64,000 bases of DNA, taken from NCBI GenBank assembly GCA_011503125.2, contig WWBZ02000016.1:5208001-5272000 (forward strand), read 5' to 3'. The first letter of the stretch is position 1. Every line of letters starts with the position of its first letter. This DNA is from Botryosphaeria dothidea. Taxonomy: Eukaryota > Ascomycota > Dothideomycetes > Botryosphaeriales > Botryosphaeriaceae. Below, piece after piece: positions 23,489-34,187 of this stretch. Position numbers and translations under genes: made by a program. Under the pieces are notes generated by a model that saw only the letters and a list, made by a program, of their open reading frames with translations, made no database searches and had not been told where the DNA came from.

Positions 23489-24166
23489 TTATTGAGAGAG
23501 GTTTGCCATTAGCCATGGTACGGACTCGCAGCAGGTATTTGACCAGCCGCCCTCACTCACTCCCCACCACCCAGCAGCGCCCCCTGCGACCCCTCCGTCT
23601 TCCCCCTCCCACACATCCGCCCACACAAGTTCCCACCCCGTCCGCGCGCTCACCTCAAACCGCATCCACCGATCCCTCAACTCCAGCACCGGCCCCACCG
23701 GCCCCTCCTCCTCCCCGTCATCCCCCACCAGCAGCGGCCCCATCACCCAAGCCCTCTTCACGTACCGCGCCACCCCGCGCACCTCGACGCCCTTCACCAG
23801 CTCGGCGAAAGACTTGTCTTCGCCGGGAGGGCAGGAGCAGATGATACCGTGGGTCTTTTTGTCAAAGGTGAAGAGATGCACGCCCGGGTGGCTTAGAGCT
23901 TGTGCGTAAACGGAGCATCGGATCTCCAAGGGAAGCTTGCTGAAGAACGGGGATTGCTGTTGATCATAAGTTGGCTTATCGAGAGGCTCATTCTGCCTGG
24001 TGAGGGCGGCCCATAGGTTGCCCAGGAGGGTCGGTAGAGGCGGGTCAGGCAAATGGAGGGTGAGGGCGCGTCTGCGCTGGTGGTCCACGGGCATTGGTCT
24101 TTGGCTCTGCATGCGTCCCGAGCTTCTCAGATCTCTAGGTCGACATCGATCAAAGGAAGATATCAT
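23489..24166 (-). CDS. DUF7730-like (F-box-associated-type) protein
   Basis: Function unknown. The segment QSPFFSKLPLEIRCSVYAQAL, followed by a His/Leu-containing strand (GVHLFTFDKKTHGIICSC), is the hallmark of a large ascomycete family now called DUF7730, related in look to F-box proteins. The start at 24166 gives 225 aa; a later Met at 24112 is also possible. The frame is open further upstream to 24331. After DRWMRFE a GTGAGC donor occurs near 23640, so the last about 50 residues of the open frame, which are Gly/Trp-rich, may be intron and the true C-terminus spliced. Confidence 0.55.
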   Translation of the reverse strand: MISSFDRCRPRDLRSSGRMQSQRPMPVDHQRRRALTLHLPDPPLPTLLGNLWAALTRQNEPLDKPTYDQQQSPFFSKLPLEIRCSVYAQALSHPGVHLFTFDKKTHGIICSCPPGEDKSFAELVKGVEVRGVARYVKRAWVMGPLLVGDDGEEEGPVGPVLELRDRWMRFEVSARTGWELVWADVWEGEDGGVAGGAAGWWGVSEGGWSNTCCESVPWLMANLSQ

Positions 24167-24925
24167 TGTGAGAAAGCCGACTCGAAGTTGCAAAGTTCGT
24201 AGAGTAGACGCGTTGGCATGGGAGTCGAGGGAGGGAGGAAGAAAGCTTCGGCTGCTGCCTGAATATGCACGCGGTGGTTTTCGGATGGAGATCCACTCCC
24301 CGTCACAGCAAAGCAGTGAGAAAGAGCGCAATTGAACATTGTTGGTGGTGGTGTAAGAAACCCGTTAACTTGAAAGCTGGTTGTAAGCGACGCTAGTCTG
24401 CGTTCGGAAAGCCGCCCAGCCTGCTGTGAGCTGGGATTGCCACTGGTGTTCAACACCTTGAGGTGCAGCGAAGGAGAGGGTGGGTGGTTGCGGGAGGGGA
24501 GAAAAGAAGAGTGACGGGGAGATGGGCGCGAAGGGCGGATGCGCAACTGCCCCAGAGTGCGGCGGCCAGCGCGCCTTCCATCCGCGCCTTCCAGCGGCCG
24601 CCAGCCCACAACGCTCACACCGAGCTCTTTCTTGACCGCTGTCCCATTCTCGTCCTCGTTCCTGTCGCCTGCTACAGCTTCCCCTCCACTTTCGCTCGCC
24701 GCCTCACCCTCGGCAAAGTCATCAGCCAAATACCTTTCCACCCTTGCGTTTGTCCAAACAATCTCGCGGTCGCGGATGACAACCCAGCTCGCCTTACCTG
24801 GTATCACGCAGACGCCGACACATTTGGCCGAAACGCCCTGGGCGAGCTCAAGAACTCGGCTTTGACGTTGATGGCGTGGAATTCTTCCGCTTAACCAACA
24901 CATTCCGGTGATCGTTTCTCCTCCT

Positions 24926-25274
24926 ATGGGCGCCGCTCTCCGCGACATGCAGAGCGAGGCAGGCAGCGCTGCTGTCATCTTCGGAAGAAATTCGCAGCTT
25001 CGCGGTATGTGTATCAAAGTTCCCCGCCCGAGCTCAGATTCCGCTGACATCTTCAGCTTGTCTGAGCTGGACCAAAGCGCCGTTGAACACACTCGCGGTC
25101 GGCAGTGTAGCATCGGTACGCCCACCACCCCACGCCGATCGTCCCCGGAAGAAGAGCCCAATGGCTTCCTCGCCGAGCAGTACGCAGGAAGAGACCAAAG
25201 AGGCGCGAGGAAAGGATACACAAAGAGCCCAGGGATCTCTAAGGAGACAGGGCGTCTCGAGCAGGAAGCGCTGA
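24926..25274 (+). CDS. Candidate 98-aa protein, two exons
   Basis: Not recognised. Exons 24926-25004 and 25057-25274 flank a 52-nt intron with an excellent fungal signature: GTATGT donor, GCTGAC branch site and CTTCAG acceptor. The product begins MGAALRDMQSEAG, continues across the splice as SQLRACLSWTKAPLNTLAVGS, and ends in a Lys/Arg/Ser-rich tail. A 445-aa open frame runs antisense over 24163-25500, but most of it has non-coding-like Ser/Pro/Arg composition. I favour the spliced plus-strand reading without being sure either is real. Confidence 0.35.
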
Positions 25275-25920
25275 GAGGCTGGATAGTGGAACGCACGCTG
25301 TCAATCGGCATGCAGGACCCGAAATCCCGGCGGCTTGGTTGGATGCGGCTGCATCTGCATAAGCGCGTCCGGCGGCACGGCTCGTGTGTGGAAGAGTGTG
25401 GGGAAGAGAGATCTGGGGTCTGGGGTCGCTGGAGTGGTTCAATGGCATTTCCGGAGAATGCGGGGGTGCGATTTGTGCCTGATCCACCGGAAACACACAC
25501 AGATACAGCAGATCATCGTCCACCGGGATGCATGCCCGACTATTAGCGGCAGATCCACGTGGCACACAGTAGGCATTGTGTCCTTTGTTTTCTGATGGCG
25601 ATATCGAATTGCGCAAGCACGCAGGGGCGGCGCCAGGGACAGGGGATGCTCGCAGCGGATCAGGTGGGCGAAGAATTGACGCGTCAGTGGGCGAGCATTG
25701 CGGCGTGGACTGAGTTGGATTTAAGGGGCTGTGACGAGAGAAAGCAAGAGTTGGGAGAGGCTGAAGTGGGGATTTGCATCTTGGCCGCGCGTGATCGGGG
25801 CAGACCCCCGCGGTTAGTTGGATGTTAAGGGACGGATCATTCCATTAGCCTGTCACACAGCGCTCCATCCCCAGCCATGCCACTCTCCCCACGCCGTGGC
25901 AGCTCGATGGCAGCGATGCA

Positions 25921-28900
25921 ATGGCGACCCCTTCCTCGCTCCAGAGATCCATCTCGTCCGACTCGTCCGGCGGCCGCCATCGCTGCGACCAGTGCCCCAG
26001 CAGCTTCGTGAGACTCGAGCACCTGAAGCGCCACCAGCGGGACCATTGGGAGAACAAGCCGTTCGTCTGCCATCTCTGCGGGAAGGGATTCACGCGCAGG
26101 TAGGCCGCTCGCACCCGCGCCTGGACGCCGCCTCTGCTCACTCGGACGACAGCGACACGTTGAAGCGCCATGAAACGGTGCACGCCGCCATGTCCCACCA
26201 AGGCGGCGACAGCCACGACGTGACCCAGACGCGGTCGCGCAGGGGGCCGCGCATCCGGGCCTGCCGCAACTGCGCCCACGCCCGAGCCCGCTGCAGCGGC
26301 GAGACCGTGTGCGTCCGCTGCTCGTCCAAGAACCTTGCGTGTGAGTACCCGGAGAAGCGGCGCAGGACGGCCTCCAGCAACGGCGACGACGAGCCCAACG
26401 ATCATCCACCCCCCTGGTCCTTCGCCAACACGGACCTCCCAACCCAGCAGCACCCCGGCACCACCTTCCAGCAGTCCGACTCTCTGCCCGCCCAACCCAA
26501 TGTCGGTGCCCACCACCACATGGCCAACCCCCCTCCGGCCGCAGCATCTAGCAATGTTCCGCTTGTCCAGAACGGCGAATCTTTCCCAGCCCACCAGGAA
26601 GCAGGCCCCTTCGTTGCCGCCGAGTCCAACTACCAGCCGCAGCCGACGCAGGATGTCAACATGAATTTGGATTACAACATGTACTCCATCAATTGGCTGC
26701 CCACCGCTTTCAATGACGACCTCGATTATGCCGCCTTTGCGAGCTTCGGCATGCCCCTGCAGGTCTCCAACATGGCTGCCCCGCTGTCTTCGCTCAACGC
26801 CGACCAGATACCCATGGATCTACCGCGCTTTCCAACCCCGCAAGATCAGCATGGCTCTCCCAGAGACACGGCATCAAGCCACACCAGCTCCGACAGCACC
26901 GGAAGGCTGTATGCCACCAGCATCGATGGCGCGAGAATGCCCTTCTCGACTCACGAGAGAAAACGCCCGCTGCATCTCGTCAACGCCAACCACCTTCGCT
27001 CCTTTTTCTTCAAGGACCAGTCAACGTTCGCCTTCCCGCAAGCAAATTTGCCCATCGACGACGTATCTGCCAATGCCGATGCCGCTCCACAGCTGAGCCC
27101 GGGAGCTTATGAAAGGATTGCCGGCGCTTTCAGGCGCGTGTGCCATCTGGCCACGCCATTTCCGCCCTTTGCCACACAGCATCTCCCGTCGCCCGCACAT
27201 TTCACCTACTTCGTACAATTGTATTTCGACCATTTTCACCCAATCCTACCAGTCCTTCATCCGCAAACTTTGCGCTTGGATGAGGAGCATTGGCTTCTGG
27301 CCCTGAGCATTTCCGCAATTGGTTGTCGCTACGCGGACTCTGAGGAACTGCTGGAATCCGCACTGCCGATGACCGAATTTCTTCGCAGAGCTGTCATGGT
27401 CGAGGTATGTGTTTCCCTGTAGGTAACATGAGATGGAAGAGGCTAATCTGGCATAACAGGCAGAGTCACATTTTCCACAAGAAAGAACGCTTCCTCTCCT
27501 CCAGGCCATGCTCTTGAATGAGATTGGGCTTATGTACAGCGGCTCAACCCGTTTCCTGGATGCAGCACAACGCGAGCATGGCCGATTCGTGGAAGCCATC
27601 CGCACATGGAATCTTCTACCCGAGGAAGGCTGGGACAATGTTTCATGGCCTCAATGGGCACTTGCCGAATGCAAGACTCGCCTTGCTTATGCAATTTGGG
27701 TATGTTCCGCAGAATTTCCGATCAAGACTCCTCATTGACTTTGATTCCAGTTGCTCGATTGCATGGCAGTCTACCACCAAGATCAGAAACCCTTCCTATC
27801 ACTCGAGGATATGCAAGGACGTCTTCCTTGCAGTGAGGAGCTCTGGGATGCTGCAAGTGAAGATGAGTGGAAACAACTGCGGCCCAAAATTGAAGGTAAT
27901 GGCCATCGCAAAGTTCCTCACGCAACAGAGAACCACAGCTCATCTTCCGCCAGCAAACCCACCCATCAACGAGGCAATGCACAGGCTCTACGTCAACAAA
28001 AAGGTCAAAGCGGACATCGGAGAGTTCAGCAGAGTCCTCCTTCTCCACGGCATCTATCACGAAACATGGGCCGTCGCCAAGTACCACCGCCGCTCCCTCT
28101 CCTCCTGGATCCCCTCGGCCGAAAAGCCTCTGCCCGAGAGCAGCGGCAACTCCAGCCATCCCTCCGCAGAGCGCAGCCACTCCAGCCATCCCTCCGCAGA
28201 GCGCAGCCTCTACCTGCCCGAGAACCCGCTGTACTCCAAATGGCGCAACGCGGCGTGCGACTGCATCGACACACTCCACTGGGCCGCCAACGCCACCATC
28301 GCGCAGAACTCGGGCGCCGAGCACGCCACCGTCTTCCACCTGCACGCGTCGCGCATCGTGCTGCTGACGCCCTTCGGCGAGATCGGCGCGCTGGCCCGCT
28401 CCATGGCGTCGTGGGCCAACAACAACAAGCACGACACGCAGCCGCTGCCCGAGCTGTCGCGCCTCGAGAGCAAGGTCTTCCAGTGGGTCCAGCGCGACGC
28501 CCACAAGGCCCGCCTCGCCATGATCCACGCCGGCGCCCTGTACTGGCACGTCCGCCGCTTCAGCAAGGCCGCCTTCTATGAGCCCAGCGCCGTCTACTTG
28601 GCGACGCTGGCCATGTGGGCGTATGCGTCGTACACGGCCCTCGCAACCAAGGCGCTAGCGCACAATTGCCGACCGGGGAGCAGCAGGAGTGGGAGTCCAT
28701 CGCCGACGCCGCCGGATGGCATCAGCCCATCTGTGCAGTCGAACGGGGATAGCATGTTGGGGGATGATCCGACGTTTATTCGCTTGGACCGGCCGAACGA
28801 CGATGAGATGGTGCAGCTGTACGTCAGGAATGGCCATCCGTCGCGGATGAAGGCGAATGTGACTGGTGTGGGGAATCTATCGTCGCCGATGGGACCAGAG

Positions 28901-29038
28901 AGGGTGTTGCGGGAGGGATGTAAGATTTTGGCTCCCATGGCATTGACCTGGGGAGTGGCGCATGAATACGTGAGGATCCTGTCGGCGATGGCGGAGGTGG
29001 TGTCGAGTGTGAGGGAAAGGGCAGCGAATGCGCTGTGA
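25921..29038 (+). CDS. Hybrid C2H2 + Zn2Cys6 transcription factor
   Basis: Nuclear regulator combining two C2H2 fingers with a Gal4-type cluster and a fungal_trans domain. Exons 25921-26099, 26153-27404, 27460-27699, 27751-27895 and 27954-29038 give 966 aa. Finger 1 uses C22, C25, H38 and H42. Finger 2 uses C50, C53, H66 and H70 and is interrupted by intron 1 at codon 60 (FTR/SDTLKRH). The Zn2Cys6 cluster uses C97, C100, C107, C113, C116 and C123, followed by the basic EKRRRT. A Gln/Pro/Asn-rich linker leads to fungal_trans motifs (FTYFVQLYFDHFHPILPVLHP; LLALSISAIGCRYADSEE; AMLLNEIGLMYSG). The architecture is typical of ascomycete carbon- or lipid-responsive regulators; the targets are unknown. 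A 30-bp tandem duplication at 28149-28208 lengthens the Ser/His-rich region. Confidence 0.88.
28149..28208 (+). repeat. Two tandem 30-bp units in a coding exon
   Basis: The unit begins ACTCCAGCCATCCCTCC and is repeated once, almost perfectly, in frame. It codes for SSHPSAERSH-like decapeptides in the linker of the hybrid transcription factor. Confidence 0.9.
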
Positions 29039-29194
29039 TCGTCATGAAGACGGCGACATCTTCCAAAAGCAGAGTCGAAGCATTCGTGTAAATGCAACGT
29101 GTAACAGAATCTCAAAGGGAACGCTGGACCGATTCATGCTTCCAATTCCCGTACCAGTCCCATACTCGACTACGGAAGCTAATTCGACTGAGCT

Positions 29195-30477
29195 TTACGG
29201 CAGATGGCTCTGCAGCCACTCATCTACCACAGCAGCTGACTCGAAATTGTTCTTCTCCATGAAGAAAAGGTGCCCATTTCCCCGGACGCCTCTATCCTGC
29301 AACTTGACAAAGTCCACCGTCACCCCTGCCTGCCTCAGAAACTCAACCGTACACCAGTCATACACCGCATGGTAACTCGCCTCCGCCGTCACCAGCAACA
29401 CCGGCACCTTCGCTATCTCTACCAACTTCCGCACCACCTTCCCCTCCCCCTCCGCCTGCAATGTACAATTCCCCACCGCCGGATCGCCGCTCCGCCTCGT
29501 CACCAACTCAAACTGCGCCCGCACCTCCTCATCGCCTCCCTTGCGCACCGCCGGCTCCCACGCCACCGGCGCATTCCCCAACCCATACGCCCGCGCCTTC
29601 TCCTGGCTAAACACCTGCTCGAACCACGGCGGCCCCATCGGTTCCAGCGCAACCACGCCCGCCACCCGCTCCGGCGCCACATCCGCCGCCTGCCACGCCA
29701 TCATCCCGCCCTGCGAGTGCCCGACCACGAACACCTTCTCTCCGATCCTCTCCAGCAGGTCTGCCACCGCCACCCGGAACGCCCGCTCCGTCACCCCGAG
29801 GTCGCTCGCGTACGGGTTCGGCACCACGCTCTTGTAGTATGCGTCGAACACGGGGTCGCCCCGCACGCCGGCGCCGGGCCACTGCGTGTGCAGGGAGGCT
29901 TGCGGCCAGAGCGCGAAGAGCTGCGGGGCGGTGAAGCGCTGCTGGATGCGCGCGGTGCTGTAGGTGGTGAGGGTGTCGGCGGGGGAGAGCGGCGTCCACG
30001 GCGAGCGCCCGCGGTAGGGCTGGTCGACGAGGTAGACGGGGTGGTGGCGCGCGAGGAAGTAGGACGACCACCCGGCTTGGTTGGATGGGGTGGTGAGGAA
30101 GTTTGTGCCGGTTTGGCCGCCTGGTTTTATGGTTGGTCTTCTGCGTCTTCATCGCATTTCTGGGGAGCAATGTGTTTGGTGGTGTTTGTCTCGGACTTAC
30201 CGCCGTGGATGAATGTTATGGGCGGGAGGAGCTGGTCTTCGGGTACGTTGGCGGGCGTGAGACGCTCCACGTACATCTGCCCACGGAAAACAAAACCATC
30301 ACTGGTGTTGACGTAGTGGCCGCCGGTGTAGAGGTAGTCTCGATAATGCGGCACCGCTGCTATCTCTGCGGCACTGCCCTCGCCGTGATCAGTGCCGATG
30401 CTGGTGGCTGCCTCGGCGGTGGTGGCTGTCATCAGCCGCAGCAGTGCCCAGAGTACCGCAGTCGTCCGAAAAAGCAT
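29195..30477 (-). CDS. Secreted alpha/beta-hydrolase, esterase-like
   Basis: Serine hydrolase with a signal peptide (MLFRTTAVLWALLRLMTATTAEA). Exons 30477-30201 and 30120-29195 give 400 aa. Oxyanion-hole motif FIHGGGQTGTNF spans the splice, and YLVDQPYRGRS matches the strand-4 region. The nucleophile elbow is VGHSQGG with Ser228. The probable catalytic His is H376 in NGHLFFMEKNN. The acid is likely the Asp or Glu in the segment VPVLLVTAEASYHAVYDW. N-glycosylation sequons are present. The family is common in plant-associated fungi but its substrate is not known. The end is about 160 bp from the end of the hybrid transcription factor, and the two genes converge. The long plus-strand frame over the same DNA is an antisense shadow. 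Confidence 0.8.
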
Positions 30478-32960
30478 CCTGGATTTTTTTCTCCGATTGG
30501 ATTTGGCGAGCTGGCACTCGAGGCCTGCTACCAGCAGCGGACCACTGGCCTGATTTCGGTCCCCGTTGAAAGTTGGATGCCTGGTTCTTCTTCTCCCTGA
30601 CTCTTCTTTCTTTTTGGTTTCCGAGAAGTTCCAATACCCCGCCCATGCTGGGTGCGGAGCAGTGCGGGGATGTTCGGTGCGACGAGGGAAATGCTTGGCC
30701 TCCTCCGGCGCACTTTTGGGGCGGAAGTGCTGGCCGGTCACACCTCACCCGTCCGATCGACTCCCCTTCACTGTCTAATCAGCACAGCCCTGTCGTTGCG
30801 CCCGAGGCTCAGCCTTTGAGCTTGAAACGCGACCCAATCGGCCTTGATGTCATTGGATCCACGTCGGCTGTTCGTGGAAACACTCCGCAAAGAATCCCCA
30901 GATCGTGCGAGTGGAATTCCGGGCGCAGCTTTGCGCGAGAAAGGAAATGAGGCCTAGCATGGCGGCGTTGCTGGGCTGACATGGGCGCAGGAATCTAGAG
31001 CCTTGGGCTGCCGACAAGGCCGCAACGCCAGGTACAGTGTCCGTTCCAATGAGGCCGCCCGGGCTGCATAGAGCGGTCATGGACACGTCTGGGGCCTGTG
31101 AAGGTGCAACGGAGATCATTTCCCAGACAGCGGCACTACAGGGCTCAGCAGGCTGTCTAGACCCGGCGGCTTTTGCATCATGGAGTCGGATCATGTCAAC
31201 TTGTGCCCTTTACGATGATGGATTCCCGGAATGATTCCAAGTGAAAATGACGAAATGACAGAAATAGAAAAGTATGTTTTCGTACTGGGTCTTTTTGAGG
31301 GAAAGGTACGAAAAGGGTACAAACCACACGCATCAGAATAAAGGCCTTGCACAAGCATTTCATCCGTGTTGCTGCCATTGTGGGGCGACTTGCCGTCTTT
31401 CAGATAAAGTAAAATTCAGTAGTCCGTCGTCGACCAATGATCCGAAAGAGTCCCGAAAGACGCAGCCTGGATGTTAATACAGGACAAAAAGAAACGCAAG
31501 GTTTTCGGAATGCTGGAATCCAATGAAAGGCACGAGACCATGATCTATAGGAGAAGGCATGCAGCATGGTTCATGTAGTCGAGGGCTTGGGGAAAGGATC
31601 CGGAATATCTTGGAAAACAGGCTGGGCAGTCTCCCGGACAGTCAAGATTAGAGTAAGCCATGCGCTGGCACCTCTGATCTTGCCGGGTGGAATCATGCAA
31701 GGAATCCTGCGCCACTCCGTGCATGCTACAGACAGCCGCGGACACGGTGAGCAGAATGGTCTTGATGCGGCGAAATGCCAGCTCGATGCATTCAAGGGTA
31801 AGCTCTCAGGCTATTGGGCCGACGGTGCTCGGTAAGGCTATTGGTTGAGAACGAGCAAAGCTGCTGCGCCGAGACCATATATAGAGTATGCATGTTTGAG
31901 TCATCCACGGGGTCAAGCGGAAGCTTCGGGATGCGACTCGGAGTCCGCGACGGAACAATAAAGCGATGAGAGGTCAGATAAACCAGGTCTCAGCCGGTGT
32001 GGGTCCGACGTGTCTGCCTTGCCGGTGCTATGGCTGGATGAGGTGCAGTCCGTGTTTTGTGAGACCTGATTGTGCAGAAATCTGGAGGGATCGCTGTGGA
32101 AAATGCTTGTTGCGTCTTGGGGGAGAGCAAAGGCCGCTGAGGGGAGGGCGCGGCTGTGGAGTGGCAGTGTTGTCGGCTATATACCACTACTGCCTGAACA
32201 GCGGTCGTGCACGCCTGCAGCTCCGACCGAGCGATAAGGGTAGGGCTCGTATTCTGGAAGATTGGCGGAGCAGTCATCCGGTCGCGGCGGGGATGGTGGA
32301 GTGTCGAGAGAGTTCGGTTCAAATTCTGTCGAAGCACGCGCCGCAGCTATTTTCGACGTTGCCCAGAACCCCTTCCACCGCCTTTCCCTGTCAACACCAA
32401 GCCCGGCACCATTAAAATGCTAGGAACTCATCAAACTCGGCCTCGTTTCGGCCTGATCCAACAACATCGCAAAGTCGTCTAACGAATTCATCAGTGAGAT
32501 GATCAAAGGGGCTGCCAAAACTGTGCTGGAATCCCCCGCCTGGAGTACAAGTCGTGTTAACGTAAAGGCCTGACCATTCCGGGCCAAGTGGAAACTGCAC
32601 GTGCGCTAGGCAAACTCACGAGTGAAGGTTTGAATGATGGATACAGATGGATTCTTGATTAGGCTCCATCCAAACCCCCTGCACACTAACACGATAACCT
32701 CAACCAGCCAGAAAACGCCTCGAATGCGCGCGGGGTAAACAATTCTATCCAGAGCATGCTAGTAACCACCCCGGATCATCAGACCATGGAAGCCAGGCTA
32801 TGGAACTCGGAGATGGCGATGGCATAACAAGGAGGCATGCAGCTCGGATGTATGTTTGACATGTTGTACGCTTGAATTCTTGTATCTACAAAAGTAATTT
32901 TGCAGGGAATAACGCTCTCTCCCTCATGCAAATCCCAAACACCGGAAAGAAAGCCCGAGA
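30478..32960. other. Long intergenic stretch with gene fragments
   Basis: No complete gene. Two pieces on the minus strand look partly coding. One is a Cys-rich frame ending at 31545 (see findings). The other is a 62-aa frame at 32412-32600 (TPGGGFQHSFGSPFDHL), with a possible upstream segment near 32640-32690 that no acceptable intron joins. A TATATA element lies at about 31876-31882. Confidence 0.4.
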
Positions 32961-34115
32961 CTAAATTCGAAGCGTTAGCCCAACCAACACCATCCTCATT
33001 GAGCTCTCTGCCGAATCCGTCAGAAGATCCTCAGCCTCCTCTATCGCCTTGTCAAGCGTCATAGGAGCTTGCAAGATCGAAGTGAAAGCATCGATGCCCG
33101 CCTTGTAGTTCACATCAGCACCAGCCCCAACAGTGCCCGCAAGAGCGATGACGGGGATGCCGAAGGCTTTCGCGCGCAGGGCGACCTCGGCGGGGATCTT
33201 GCCTTGCGGCGTCTGGTGATCGATCCCGCCCTCTGCCGTGATGACAAGCTGGCAATCCTTGAAGAGGTCTCCGATCCCGAAGTACTCCATGACTGCCTCA
33301 TACCTGGGACGCAGGCGTGCGCCCAACAGGATCAGTCCGGCTCCCATGCCGCCAGAGGCCCCGCTGCCTGGCATCTGGGCGATGTCGCAGCCCAGCTTGC
33401 TCTTGGCAACCTGAGCGTAAGTGTCGAGAGCACGAGCAAGTAGCTCGACTTTCTCGGGGGTGGCGCCCTTCTGTGGCCCATACACGCGGGCAACGCCCTT
33501 CGGGCCGCAGAGGACGTTGCGCCAGTTGCAAGCGACGTCAATCTCAACGTCCTTGAGGCGTGGGTGGAGGTCGGATAGGTCAATACCCGCCAGCTCCACG
33601 AGGGATCGGCCTCCAGCAGCTCGCGGCAACTGCTCTCCGCGCTCGTCGAGCAGGCGAGCTCCGAGAGCCTGCAGCATGCCGGCTCCACCGTCGCTTGTTC
33701 CAGAATCACCGCAGCCGATGACGATTCTGTCAGCACCCTGGTCAAGCGCGGCGGCGATTAGCTCGCCCACGCCGTAGGTGGTGGTGACGGTTGGGTCGCG
33801 TGCCCCCTTGGGAACCAAGGCCAGGCTCGCCGCGGCTGCCATCTCGACAACGGCTGTACGGCGGTCCTTGTCGCCGAGGAATCCGAAGTGTGAGCTGACA
33901 GGCCCGCCGATCGGGCCAGTCACGGTGAGTTCGTGCATCTCGCCCTTGGTCGCTTCGACGAGAGCATGAGCGAATCCTTCGCCACCGTCCGCAAGAGGCA
34001 CTCTGCGCACTTCAGCGTCGGGAATGACGCGCCGGATGCCCCTCTCGATGCACTCCGCAACTTCATGCGGCCCAAGGCTCTCTTTGAAGCCGGATGGTGC
34101 GACGAGAATTCTCAT
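32961..34115 (-). CDS. Glycerate kinase, bacterial GlxK/GarK type
   Basis: Phosphorylates D-glycerate to 2- or 3-phosphoglycerate, feeding serine/glyoxylate or sugar-acid carbon into glycolysis. Single uninterrupted exon, 384 aa from MRILVAPSGFKESL, the usual start of glycerate kinase type I (PF02595). Other family segments: PLADGGEGFAHALVEA, VTTTYGVGELIAAALD, GCGDSGTSDGGAGMLQALGA, PGSGASGGMGAGLILLGA, TAEGGIDHQTPQGKIPAEVA, and VIALAGTVG near the end. The same frame extends 24 codons upstream to 34187 with a basic, Ser-rich sequence that could be a targeting leader. The lack of introns and the bacterial family are consistent with an old transfer from bacteria, although the family is now widespread in ascomycetes. 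Confidence 0.92.
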   Translation of the reverse strand: MRILVAPSGFKESLGPHEVAECIERGIRRVIPDAEVRRVPLADGGEGFAHALVEATKGEMHELTVTGPIGGPVSSHFGFLGDKDRRTAVVEMAAAASLALVPKGARDPTVTTTYGVGELIAAALDQGADRIVIGCGDSGTSDGGAGMLQALGARLLDERGEQLPRAAGGRSLVELAGIDLSDLHPRLKDVEIDVACNWRNVLCGPKGVARVYGPQKGATPEKVELLARALDTYAQVAKSKLGCDIAQMPGSGASGGMGAGLILLGARLRPRYEAVMEYFGIGDLFKDCQLVITAEGGIDHQTPQGKIPAEVALRAKAFGIPVIALAGTVGAGADVNYKAGIDAFTSILQAPMTLDKAIEEAEDLLTDSAESSMRMVLVGLTLRI

Positions 34116-34187
34116 CGGGGGCTCAAGAGACTTGGCACGTCTTTGAGAGCGAGAAATCTTGTTTGAGCGAATGGTAGGATGTCTCAT

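Noticed and set aside
27722..28549. 275-aa minus-strand frame inside the hybrid regulator
   Set aside because: Antisense composition artefact; the regulator's frame and introns are coherent.
29270..30316. 348-aa plus-strand open frame over the alpha/beta-hydrolase
   Set aside because: His/Arg/Pro-rich shadow; the minus strand has the signal peptide and the GHSQGG motif.
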